Positions 25,360-35,969 of a stretch of 64,000 nt of DNA are shown in pieces. Where the stretch lies: NCBI GenBank assembly GCA_033060915.1, contig CM065378.1:52189501-52253500 (forward strand). The letters are read 5' to 3'. Each line of letters begins with the position of its first letter. Position 1 is the stretch's first letter. The notes under the pieces were generated by a model, which saw nothing but the letters and a program-made list of their open reading frames with translations, was not told the DNA's origin and did no database searches. This stretch comes from Euryodendron excelsum. Lineage: Eukaryota > Streptophyta > Magnoliopsida > Ericales > Pentaphylacaceae. The translations under genes and the position numbers were made by a program.

Positions 25360-26966
25360 TTGTGCTGCTCGTTGTCGGGTAAAGACTAATGTTCAGAGTA
25401 TAGAAGGCACTCATGTTCCTCTTTTTCCTTTTTGGGGAGCAATGGTGACCTAAAATGCAAGCAGTCTCATTAAAAACTATTGCTAGTCTTTTGATGAGAT
25501 AAGGGGGGGAATAGAAAATAAAGAAAAACAAGAAAGGGATCATATGTTAGTTTCTGGATTATAAAGATTTTATGCAATGCATGACCTAGGGATGCCCCTG
25601 CCTTTTGAAAGGAACTAAGCATGATGCTTCGGCTCAGTCTTTGGAGATAGGGCCATGCCACTGTTATGTAATACCATACCTACCCATGTAATTCATCCAT
25701 TCATATATTCATTCATTTGACAGCAATAACAACTTTATTGAGATGAATTCTCTTCGTACATAGAATTTTTTAAAAATGTATTAAAAATGGGGAAGGCGAA
25801 CATCTTCCTTGGGACTTTTGCCTATTCTATATTTACATCATGGGATCCTAAACTACTCTCGAGTCTTTGGATTCGCTTTCTTGGATGGAAGTTGATGAGA
25901 GACTTTTGATTTTGAATTGCCCCTTCGTCTTCTTGGCAGCCCTATCTCCATGAGCAAAGAGGGATTAGGGCCCCTCTTTATGAGATGATTTTGATGCATG
26001 TCATGAATCCTTAGGGTCTCTGGGCACCCTTAGGAGTTTTGGTTGGTTTGATTTGAGTGAGAAGGCCTTCAGTCCTTTCTATGGGGGTTAATCAGATGCA
26101 TGGAGATGCAATGACTCAAGTTACTTTTGGAACTCTTGTCTTGAAATAAATTCCGATGCATGAGCAGTTATGATGCAAAACGATGTGTACATAACATAAC
26201 GACGAAGGTCAAGTAGCATAACAGCATGAACTGAACAGTAAATAAAGGAAAGCAAAGTGATCGCCCTTTCCTACTTAGTTTTGAAATTGACGCATATGTT
26301 CTAAATCTGGCAAAGGTTCAGTTATGCATAGGAGACTGCATGAGCATGAGGTTGGGGGTTTACTAATGCTTCCTAAAAAGCTCGGTTCCCAAACCTTCAA
26401 ACCTTCGACGTCCACTCTCGAAAGGGTGAACTCTATCTTTAGTTGGTGGTTCAAGTGGGGGAACTATCAAGAGAACGTAGGCTAAGTTACTAACATAGCA
26501 TCCGCCCACAGTCAATATACTGTTCCCCCTTCTATTTAGAAGGGTAGTAACCAGGTAATATATGTATAATGCAAATGTAAGTGAGCGCACCAAGTGTGTG
26601 TGGAGTTTTTGAAAATGGAGAAAAGGACCCAACAACACACATCACATCCTGTTCGTTCATCACATACATGACAATAAATAAGACATGAAATAAAATGTGA
26701 ACAAAGGTCCACCTACAAAAGAAAAATGCAAAGAGTTAGTAACTTTTTGAAAAACTCAATGCGAGGTAAAATAGATGGTTAATGCAAGAGTATGAATGTA
26801 AGCAAGGAATGCAAGTGATGACACCTATTTGAAAATCGTTTTAGAAAATAAGATTTGTTTTGAAACTTAGACAAATTTGAAAAGTGGATAAAACTGGACA
26901 AAGTAACTAGAGATTCTGGGTGAGTGAAGGGTGAAGAGACATGACAATGACCCAACCCTCTAAGTG
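25360..26966 (-). other. 5' leader of element B, non-coding
   Basis: It lies between the primer site and the gag start. About 1.0 kb next to gag is shared with element A; the outer 600 bp (26390-26966) are absent from A. ORFs at 26363-27140 show no recognisable domain and partly overlap the LTR. Long leaders are usual in this group of elements. Confidence 0.6.
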
Positions 26967-26984
26967 TCCCCAGTGGAGTCGCCA
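26967..26984 (-). promoter_or_regulatory. Primer binding site, tRNA-Arg type
   Basis: The plus strand reads TCCCCAGTGGAGTCGCCA, two bases from the LTR end at 26987. From memory this equals the 3' end of plant tRNA-Arg(ACG) with its CCA. A tRNA-Arg primer is a known trait of Ogre and other Tat-lineage elements. Confidence 0.8.
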
Positions 26985-28384
26985 ACTGTCGCGCCCCGAT
27001 TTTTGACCGAGTCCTTCCGGCTTGGGGAAAAAGCATAGAATTCTGTCATTAGAACTCATCTTCATAAAAGGACGAGTGCGACTAGATTTAAACTTTAAAT
27101 TGGTTTGATTAAGGGCTTTTAGAAAAACAGGAGTCGCCACCTAACTTGATTAAGGTGAGTTAGGTCACCTAAAACTAAGTATTATCCAAAGATCAAACTT
27201 AGGATTTTTGAAAAAAGTTTTGAAAAACCTCCTCAAGAGAGGGTTTTTAAGAAAATAGGTTATTTGGAAACCTTTGAAAAGTTTTAACCCCTTTTTGAAA
27301 ATAACTCTATTTTGGCCATTCGAAAACAAAAATCTATGATCCGGGGGTTGGTTACGTGTAGAGAAGATAACCTAGGATCATCACATTACCCCGCCCTTTC
27401 GGTACCTATATGTCTAATTACCATTTGTTCACTCACTAGAATAACCGGTTACCATTATACACTTAATATCCACTTTAGAGTTTTGAAAATGGGGTTTGGT
27501 TATCACTTTTTGGATGAATGATGCATGATGCAAGTTTCAGAAAAATATTTCAAAACATGGAACTTTGAAGGATTTTGAAACAATGGACCTTGAATTGATA
27601 GAGACTTTTAAAAAGGACTCGAGTTGAGATAAAAGTTATGACTGCACCATTTTAGGTTGCCTACGTATCTCATTTGGCGAGAATCAGGTCATTCATAGTT
27701 CGGACAAGAGCTTGATGGAAAGAGGCACATTGGACTCTTTGGAATGTTTTGAAGACACATTAAGGTCTTTGGAAAGTTTTTGAAGACACTTTGAAGTCTT
27801 TGGAAAAAGAAAACTTGAGAGTTTTGATTTGGAATAGGATTTTGGAGTGTTTTTGAAATGGAACTTGAAGGTTTTTGAAAAGCGCTCTTGAAATAGCGTT
27901 TTGAAGTGTTTTGAAATGGTTTTAGAACAACTAGAGGGAGTTTTGGAAGTACTTTGAAATAACTCAAGAGAGTTTTGAAGTCTTATTTTGAAAACCTTGG
28001 AGGTAGTGTTTTGAAATGTTTTAATAAATTTGTCTTCGAAAAGCTTTTGAAAGTGGTTTTTGGAACCCTAATATGGACAGCTTTGGAGGTTGTACTTAAT
28101 GTTTAACTTTTCCTTGAGATCCCTAACCATAAAGAGTTAGAGACACTCTAGGGTTGTGAGTTCTTGAAAACATTTTGAAAAATGCTAAGTGTCTAACCAC
28201 TTTTGTCAAGACAAGTTTAAGAGAACTTCTTAAGAGTGTTTTTGAAGAAAGGGTATGAAGGCATTAGAAAAGAGTTTAGAGTTGAATTTTGCAATCTCAA
28301 GAGAGTAGGAGGTTTTTGAAGAATAGGTTATAAGAATAGTTTTGAATTGAAAGATCATTTGAAAAAGGGTCCTTCAGTTGGAAC

Positions 28385-28680
28385 CTTGAGGCATACTAAC
28401 TTAGGTCGGGTTGACTTAAGGTTAGGGGTGACCTAAGATTAACTAACTTGGGTAGGTTAACTTAGGGTTAAGGTGGCCTAAGGTTAACTAACTAAGGTTG
28501 GGTTAACCTAGGATTTGGACAACTAGGGTTAAGTTGGACTAGGGTTGGATTGACCCAGGGTTAATTAATTAAGGTTAGGTTACCTAGGGTTAACTAGCTA
28601 TGGTTAGGTTAACCTAAGGTTTGGTTGACATAAGGTTGGACAACTATGGTCAAGTTAACCTAGGGTTGAAAGGTGGTTTT
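28385..28680. repeat. Degenerate GGTTAACCTAGG tandem repeat
   Basis: Variants of GGTTAACTTAGGGTTAAG and GGTTACCTAGGGTTAAC recur about every 10-40 bp inside LTR B. Many units are partly palindromic (TTAACCTAGGTTAA-like). They resemble but do not equal the plant telomere repeat TTTAGGG. Confidence 0.6.
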
Positions 28681-29918
28681 GAAAGGTGGTTTTATGCATT
28701 TTGAAAGCGGTTTTGGAAAACAAATCATGTTATGCAAAGGACTCTTATAAACAAACCCTTTTGAAGATCATTTCCATGAAAATTGACTCTAGTCAAATAT
28801 ATGGTTTACATGGTTGATGTTTGAAAACCATTCCTCCCTTACGACCAATATAACCTGTATCTTGAAAAGAGTAGGAACTTTGAAAATCATCATAACAATG
28901 ACAACTTTTGAAAAATCATTTTTAATGCAAATGTGGAGAGAATGAATTTTTGAAAATCATGTTTAAAAAGAAGGCTTTGAAAACCTTCCTTAAAGGAAAC
29001 CATTCTAACAAGTTAGGATTCCTATGGCCAATGTAAAGGGAGACCACTCAAGAAAGGGTTCTATGGGGCCATTCCAACTACTAAACTTGAAAGAATAGAA
29101 ACCTTAGAAATCAAAGAGTTTGAAAATCATTTTTATACAAGAATAGAAAGAGAAGGGAACCATTCTAACAAGCTAGCGCTCTTATGGCTAGTAGTGAGGG
29201 AGACCACTCAAGAGAGAGTTCCATGGGGCCATTCTAACCACTAAACTTGAGAGAATAGAAACCTTTGAAATCGACAAGTTTGGAAATCATTTTTGTATAA
29301 GTAGAAGTGCAAAGATACAAAAGTATGAGTTAGGGATTAATGGAGGGCTTTTCTAAGGCATGATTACCTAGAGTCTCATTTTTAACTTCAAGAGACCAAC
29401 TCTTAGAACCACTTTAAAAAAAATATTGAGCTTGAAAATGGCATGGAAATGGGAATAGTGTAAGTTTTGGAAAACATGGTCATAAACATGAAAATAAAGC
29501 CAAGCACACAAAACATGAACAAGATAGCCATATGCAAGCGGGTCATGAATTCATACAAGGCTTTAGGCTACACCACATAATCAAGGTGCTCCAAGGCCAT
29601 ACCATTTTAAAGTAGGCTTGTAAGAGATCCCCCTAAACGGTGGCTCTCACTAGCTTTCCTCTAGGCATAAGCTAAGAGCTCTCTTGTCTCAAGCATGCAA
29701 GAATGGGAGGTAGAAGATGGGGATTAAAATAGAGGATAGCTTAAGTAGGCTAGGAGGAAGAAGAGAGGAGTAGGGGATGACAAAACATAAAAGGAAATAC
29801 CACCTTTTGCCTTCAAACACTCTCAAACTTTATTAGATGCTTGAACTTGATCTTGGATAGACTTAGAAGGGGCTGGAACAAGGTTTTTGATTCTGGAATA
29901 TGCAAAGGAGGAGGCCCG

Positions 29919-29926
29919 TATTTATA
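29919..29926 (-). promoter_or_regulatory. TATA box of LTR B
   Basis: TATAAATA on the minus strand in the context CCTATAAATACGG. It corresponds to the boxes in LTRs A and Y. Confidence 0.6.
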
Positions 29927-31730
29927 GGCAACCCCGAAGAGACCTGGCGCATGTAGTACATGCAACTGGGCAAAATTTGCCCTAGCACATGCGCCAATAT
30001 TATTCCATTGACAGAATGCCATGTGGCACCCATTGTACTAGCTAAATATTAATGGCTAAGTGAAGTTTGATCTATCTAATCAAACTATGGGCGCATGTAG
30101 CATATGCTCCACCACCGGGAGTGTTCGTTTAAACTTTGCCTTGATAATTGAGCCAACCGGGAAGGTTTCGGAGTAATCAATTCCATCCACGTTGTTCTCC
30201 TAGGGTTTCTCGTGAACTTCTAAGTTTTTGAAAAGTTTGAACGGTGTTCGGAAGTGTGAGATATCATCTCGGGAAGTATGCATAAAATCACATTTTTGCG
30301 GAGCATCTGTGCTATGCTCCGTGAGGGTTCCAAAGTAGCTGTTTGTGTGCCGCATGATCGAGGCCTCCAGGAAGCGATTTCTCCGATCGGACCATACCGA
30401 TGGAAGGTACTCCGAAAATAATTTTAGAAATTCCCTAATTTACGCATTTCTCAAGTTGTTTGACAGTGCGTTATAATCAAGGAATCCGAGAAAAAGTCAA
30501 TATTAGCGGAGCGTCTGCGAGACGCTCCTAGGGTTGTTGAAAGTAGCAGTTTTTGAGCCACGTGGCGAGGGGCTTCGAGAAGCGATCTATCCAATCGAGC
30601 CATATCAATGGAAAGACCTATAAACGAGCTTTTGGGAATTCCTAGGTTTATGCATTTCTCAAGTCGTTTGACGGAGCGTTATAACTAGGGAATAGGAAGA
30701 AAAAGAAATCTTGGAGGAGCTTTTGCAAGACGCTCCAGGAAACTTTCATTGAGTTGGGGGTGTTTAGTGTCATAAGGTCCTTCTAAGGCTAAACAAGGGT
30801 GTGTGATAAAACCAACCGTTCAATATTCTAAGACCGGTGTAGTTTTCGGGGCGCGTTTGGGTTGCTAGGGGTAAAATGGTCATTTCAATTAGGTTTGGTT
30901 GAAAAATGTCAGAAATGGATCGGAGTGTTATGTTAAGGGTGCCAGGTCATTTAGGAATGATCCCAGAAAATTTTTTCACTGTTTAGTCAAATTTGTGCTG
31001 TGTTAGGGCGTCCAAGGGTAAAATGGTATTTTAATCAGAGTTAGCCGAAACGGGACCAAATTTGGACAAAATGGCGTGTTGACTACGCCCAACTGCTTAG
31101 TAACACTTTGGAGAGGTAGACTTACCGTCTCGAGGGATTTTGAACTTTCTCAAGATGTGCCTGGAGGCCAAGGGGCAGGTTTGGTCGTTTTTCACCGAGT
31201 CGAACTAGCAGGCGCCAGTGTTGACCTAGGTGTTGATTCCTAAGACCGCTCGATCTTAAAAAGCTACCTGTAGGGTGGTGTTAGTTTCTGAGAATGCTTG
31301 GTGTCAGAAAGCTACCTGTGAGCGTGGTGTTAGTTTCTAAGAACGTCTGGTCTCAAAAAGCTACCTGTGAGGGTGGTGTTAGTCTCCAAGAACACCTAGT
31401 CTTGGAGAACTACCGAATGACAGACATTCTATATTGGTAGGCTAGTAGGCGCCAGAAGTGAACCATTTGGAATTTTGATAAGGTGTTGGTCTCCGAGATC
31501 ATCACGATGGCGTTGGTTCCCAAGACTGCCCGATCTTGGAAAACAGTCTGGAATACCTAGGAGCATGATGATGTTTATGGCTTCAGTTGGGCCTCGTGGG
31601 TCCAAGAAGTGACTAGTTGACTAGATTGGAATTTGAAAGACCCGGCTTGGGCTTGCATGCATTGTGATGTTTAAAAACTGGATCTGGTTAGGCCGGAAAT
31701 TGCCAAGCGAGCAAAAACGGGGTGCTTATA

Positions 31731-32171
31731 GGTAGAAAACTGAGAAGTAAGAGGGCTTGCTCTTCATCTTCTCGCGGCAATTCCATGGCTGCAAGCTGGT
31801 TCACATAGTTCTGAAACTGACTAGTGTGCTCCGCAATTGCTATACCGCTCTTTAACTTCAAGTTGACACAATTCACTTCATCAAGAGAGTTTTATTTCCA
31901 GTGGTTTTGGCTTAAAACATATTCTCTAGTTTTGCCCAGAGAGTATATGCATCTGTCTCTTGAGTAACATGGTGGAATATACCATAGTCGATTTATTGTC
32001 TAATTAGACCGCTACTTTCATTGTTTCCATTGGTTTCACCCCCACTTCATCCAAGGGATCAAATGAATCCTAACAGTTCAAGTAGTCCTCCATTCGAGGC
32101 CGCCAAATGGCGTAGTTCGAAGAGATGAGCATGATCATAGCTCCTAAGGTTGATGTTAATGGCTCTTTCAT
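31731..32171 (-). pseudogene. gag fragment of copia element C
   Basis: The ATG at 32171 opens MKEPLTSTLGAMI, followed by NYAIWRPRMEDYL, the usual N terminus of copia gag. Further on NCVNLKLKSG, ISQFQ-like and LPREDEEQALLLLSFLP match the middle of the Retrotran_gag_2 (UBN2) family. At least four stops and frame changes separate the two parts. It ends in the LP motif where element B begins, so most of gag and all of pol are missing here. Confidence 0.7.
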
Positions 32172-32229
32172 GAATTTCGAAGTAGAATCTAGCAAAACAG
32201 AGTGCACAGTTACGACCGGAATTGCAAAA

Positions 32230-32568
32230 AACCTTAGAAAGGGCTTAATTGAAAAATTTTAGGTTTTTAGGGGTTAAATTATAATTTTTAAAAAATTCTA
32301 GGGCCAAACTATAATTTTTAAAAACTTTTGGGACTGAACTATAATTTTTAAAAAATTTTGGAACCGAATTGTAATTTTTAAAATTTTTGGGGCTGAACTG
32401 TAGTTTTTAAAAAGTTTTAATGACGTAACAGTTGTTGTTGACTAGGCAATGACGTGGCAACTGATTGGGCGATGACGTAGCAGCTGACTAGGCAATAACA
32501 TGGCAACTGATTGGGCAATGACGTCACGATGATGTCAGCTCCTCTTCTTTTCCTATGTCGATGACGTT
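32230..32568 (-). repeat. Leader repeats of copia C: 34-bp AT-rich units and TGACG units
   Basis: At 32230-32415 a unit of about 34 bp built on TATAATTTTTAAAAA occurs about five times. At 32420-32568 TGACGT recurs at about 32422, 32450, 32473, 32518 and 32561, in contexts such as TGACGTGGCAACTGATTGGG. TGACG is the core of as-1 type sites bound by TGA bZIP factors in plants. Confidence 0.65.
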
Positions 32569-32757
32569 GCCAGCGTTGACTCGCAAGAATAAAACTTTGA
32601 CTTACTCATACGGGCTTATTTTAGCTCCGTTTTTAATACGGTTTGCGCCTTTGAACTGGTATCGACGAGACGAACACACTGGTATGACCAAAACACGATT
32701 TTAGCAAACTTGATTTTTGGAAAGTGAGAAAAAATTTGCTCCAACAACTCTAACGAG

Positions 32758-32769
32758 ACTCTAATACCA
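32758..32769 (-). promoter_or_regulatory. Primer binding site of copia C, initiator-Met type
   Basis: The minus strand reads TGGTATTAGAGT two bases after the LTR end, one substitution from the usual TGGTATCAGAG. Confidence 0.7.
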
Positions 32770-32771
32770 CT

Positions 32772-33241
32772 TGTTGTACCAGAAATTAAATACACACTAT
32801 AAAACAATGAATTGGAGAAAAGAAACTTCACTATTTAGAGGGGAAAATTTTTTATAGGAGGAGGAGGAGTCCTCTACTCACTCAACTCAACTACTACTCA
32901 AAACCAAAAAACTCTCTAACTTTTCTTGATCTTGCTGACTCGATTTGCTTGATATCTTTTCCCTTGCCTCAACCCTCTATTTATAGGAGAGAAGAGATCC
33001 AAATGTCAAGATTTTGCAACTGCAAAGTCTTGACAAATTTTGGTCATCGGCCAGCAAGGTTGACAATGCGTGGGCGGCTTCTCAAAGGTTTGGTGGCTGG
33101 CGTCTTTGATTTGGGTATGAACCCATCACCCTTCTCTTCATTTCCTTTCTTATAATCTCCTTCATCTTGTCCTTCTATTTTTGAATTTTTTTTATATATA
33201 GCCGAGGGTGGTGTACTGAAGATGGAATTGCACATTCAACA
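32772..33241 (-). mobile_element. 5' LTR of copia element C (470 bp)
   Basis: The minus strand starts TGTTGAATGTGC and ends GGTACAACA. A TATAAATA box lies at 32979-32986 on the minus strand. The size is typical of copia LTRs. The primer site follows directly. Confidence 0.7.
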
Positions 33242-35004
33242 AGGGAGAGGGCACACAATCTTGTTTGCTTCATAGATTTTGAGGAAACATGCAGTACAAA
33301 TACAAATTTCATTTTGTGAAGATTATTTCAGAAAAGGGAAGATGAAGGCACAGAAAAGGATGCGGCAACAACGGAATAATTTGTAGAATTCCTTGTACTA
33401 GTGTGGATGAAGTTTCCCTCACACACAAGAATTGGATCATTGAGATCCTACATGAAAAAAAACAAAAAAAAAAAGGATCTTTTTTTTTTTTTGTTACATC
33501 GGAAAAAAATGGGATCTTTGATCCCTTCTACAGTTTGCTTCTATAATAAATTTTTGGGGCCTTCTTGTATTTTAGGGGTTTTATAATTTTTTTCCAAGGG
33601 TGTTAGAAGGGAATGGTTTTCATTATCTATTAACTTAGGATGTGAGGCAAGGGCTGCAAAAAAAAGTCCAACAATTAGGTAGAAGTTAGTTTTCAATAGT
33701 CATTCTCATTAGATTGTGATATGTACGTTGTGTTTGGATCAAGAATTTTGTTCTCTTTTCTCTCACATTTTATTTTTTATTTGCTTTTTCCATGATAAAT
33801 TCAAATTCGAAACACAGCAGTAGTGTTTTTTATATTACTATAGTTGGGATTTTTTGTAAGCCTTGATCTGCTCCGCAGGCCACCAAGATGAACACTAGAA
33901 AGCTTACAAGAACAGAAGACAATGAGAATGCGTCGACACTTTTTTGGTTGAAGGCACTCCGAAGATTAAGTTAGACAAACTTAACCTTAATGAATTGAAA
34001 GAAATAAATCAATTCTAACTCTCATTTGCGCATCCCTTGCCTCATTGTTGCATGCTTTATTTATAGCTGTCGGAGTGCCCACTCTTTCCAGGAGTGGCTT
34101 TCTTATTCCTACTTGGAATTGACCTCTCTTGGGTCGGTTTAGAGGATTTGGACCAATCTTCTTGAATCCTTTCATTGGTTGGATTGTAGTTCTTTACCCC
34201 TTGGGTCTTTCTTAGCACTTGGGCTTACTTTAGTAGATACTGGGTTTGCCTCCTTTAGGTCAGCACCACCATTCTTATTGAGTTTGCCAACTTTCATAGA
34301 ATACAGGCTTTTTAGCCCACAATTACATTAGCACCTAAATTTAAAATTTATTACAAAATAAAGAAATTTTTAAGAAAAAAATAACACATCGCAAAATCTA
34401 ATAGGTATGATTACTAAAAAAAACTCCGTACTAGCAAACAACTTGGACTTTTTTTCAAGGGCTGCTATTTATGTAATATGCATTATAAGCTCTATCAGGG
34501 GGGCGGCGGGGCAAGAGACAAAGAGATTAATATGGAATATAATGGAAGTGGAGAAAGGTAAGGGAAGTTATTCGGTCATATTGTAGCACCACATCACTCA
34601 TCCTACTCGCATAATGCAGTGGATCCTCACTTGTCAGGTGAGTTCAATAAGGTATGATTGGGTCCACCTAGTTGGGGTACCCACTACAATGTGAGAGGAG
34701 AATGAAGTAGAGCTCTTCAATGACTGAAAATTTTTCGTGAGAGTGGAATACCATGCCACTCCACTATCTCTCACAAAAGGAGATGAGTGATGGGATGCAC
34801 TGCACTGTGAGAGAAAGAGGCGTTATATGGTGCTTTTGGAAGACCGAAGGATTGGATTGAATAATTTTTCAGAAGGTCAACATTAAATTGTGTATATCTA
34901 TAACTGTAAAAGAATGGAAGGACAATTTTGTCCATACATATTTACGAGGAGTATGGGAGTGAAAAGGAAACTAAGCGAGCAAAAATAACCAGCTGCCTCT
35001 GCCA
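33242..35004. other. Intergenic region upstream of the kinase gene
   Basis: No coding gene is supported. It contains a probable solo LTR (33855-34321), a T-rich run at 33480-33493 and a G/C-rich patch at 34498-34512. The last part carries the presumed kinase promoter. Confidence 0.5.
33855..34321 (-). mobile_element. Probable solo LTR (467 bp)
   Basis: The minus strand starts TGTGGGCTAAAAAGCC and ends AAGGCTTACA, with a TATAAATA box at 34058-34065. Size and layout resemble the 470-bp LTR of copia C, but the sequence differs. The flanks show no matching 5-bp duplication, and no second copy or internal region adjoins it. Confidence 0.4.
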
Positions 35005-35012
35005 TATATAAA
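35005..35012 (+). promoter_or_regulatory. Possible TATA box of the kinase gene
   Basis: TATATAAA about 670 bp upstream of the start codon. If used, the 5' untranslated region would include three GA repeats. A second candidate, TATATA, lies at 35523. Confidence 0.35.
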
Positions 35013-35185
35013 TCAGGTTGACAACATTCCATATAAGTTTCTTCTTCGTAGCCTATGTAACTGCCAAATCAATATTCAACCCATTGCTCGATAACATCTG
35101 TCTTCTTACAGTTAGTTGGCAACAAACAGTCACCTGAAAAACCACAAACCACCCGCCAAAGGTGGGGCTCCCTCAAGATTTGTGT

Positions 35186-35186
35186 G

Positions 35187-35217
<31 letters not shown>

Positions 35218-35682
35218 GGGCTCAGAATGAATCAAAGTTGCTAATTAGAGGAAGTGAGACGAAGAGAATTGACACTTTCTTGTTCTTGTCAAAGGAAAAG
35301 TAAAACAGGTAAACGGACAAAAAAGGAAAAAAGGTTGACGTGCTTCCTGTCTCTCGTGCTCTCTTGTTAGACAAAAAAACGAAAAAACGAAAAGAGGAAG
35401 AAAAACACCAAACCAAATATTTTGGTTCGGCAGAAGTCCAGAGGTTCTTGTGAGAGAAATTAAAGCAGAATTGTTTTAAAGGCTCTCAAAGAACTTGAGA
35501 GAGAGGGAGAGAGAGAGAGAGACATATATACGTGTATTCGTATCTGAAATTTTGATTTTCCTAGTGAGTGTTCTGCTTGTATTGTATGTAATTTCACCCA
35601 GAGGGAGGGGAAAATAAAAATAAGGTGGGGGATAGGAAGTGTTTAGAAAGAGAGAGAGCGAGAGAGAGAGAGAGAGAGAGAG
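35186..35682 (+). repeat. GA microsatellites in the kinase 5' region
   Basis: Runs of GA lie at about 35186-35212, 35498-35521 and 35647-35682, the last ending directly at the start codon. GA-rich tracts are known binding targets of plant BPC (GAGA-binding) factors. Reading them as ORFs gives only Ser-Leu repeats. Confidence 0.8.
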
Positions 35683-35925
35683 ATGTGGATTCCGAGACAT
35701 GGAGAAAGGGAGGAGATGGTAAATAGGTTGGTAGCAGTGGCTATAGATAGGGACAAAGGGAGCCAAAGTGCTCTGAAATGGGCAATAGACCATCTCCTCA
35801 ACAGGGGCCAAACTGTAGTTTTAGTACATGTCAATGTTATATCATCATCTTCACACCATTCATCCTCGCATCATTCTTCATCACATCAACATCACCATGC
35901 CTCGCCATCGCTATCTACTCCAAGT

Positions 35926-35969
<44 letters not shown>

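Larger units (their letters stand above)
17511..31730 (-). mobile_element. Element B: non-autonomous Tat-like gypsy element, 3' LTR truncated by A
   Basis: Read on the minus strand: a full 5' LTR (31730-26987), a tRNA-Arg primer site (26984-26967), leader, gag (25359-23180), a non-coding spacer instead of pol, an antisense plant-mobile-domain gene (on the plus strand, 20178-21206), a tandem hairpin array, polypurine tract, and the first 311 bp of the 3' LTR, which stops where LTR A begins. The order is identical to element A. The right edge cuts the gag of copia element C. The rest of the 3' LTR should lie left of element A, outside the window. Confidence 0.8.
26987..31730 (-). mobile_element. 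5' LTR of element B (about 4744 bp)
   Basis: The minus strand starts TATAAGCACCCCG at 31730, a mutated TG, and ends CGGGGCGCGACA at 26987 beside the primer site. It has the same family layout as LTR A but is longer. A TATAAATA box is at 29919-29926 on the minus strand. The LTR holds degenerate GGTTAACCTAGG repeats at 28385-28680 and repeated CGCTCC/GGAGCG words at 30480-30735. Near 31250-31420 a block ending AAAGCTACCTGTGAG is repeated about three times. No coding sequence is supported. Confidence 0.8.
31731..33241 (-). mobile_element. Ty1/copia element C, 5' end remnant cut by element B
   Basis: On the minus strand: a 470-bp LTR (33241-32772), an initiator-Met primer site, a repeat-rich leader, and the first 440 bp of gag, which stop at 31731 against the 5' LTR of B. 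The rest of the element should lie left of B's far end. Gag decay and the substituted primer site mark it as old. Confidence 0.75.

Noticed and set aside
28385..28680. Interstitial telomere repeat
   Set aside because: Units vary around GGTTAACCTAGG and no run of TTTAGGG is present.
35476..35834. Ser-Leu repeat ORFs on the minus strand over the kinase start
   Set aside because: They are shadows of GA microsatellites and of exon 1.
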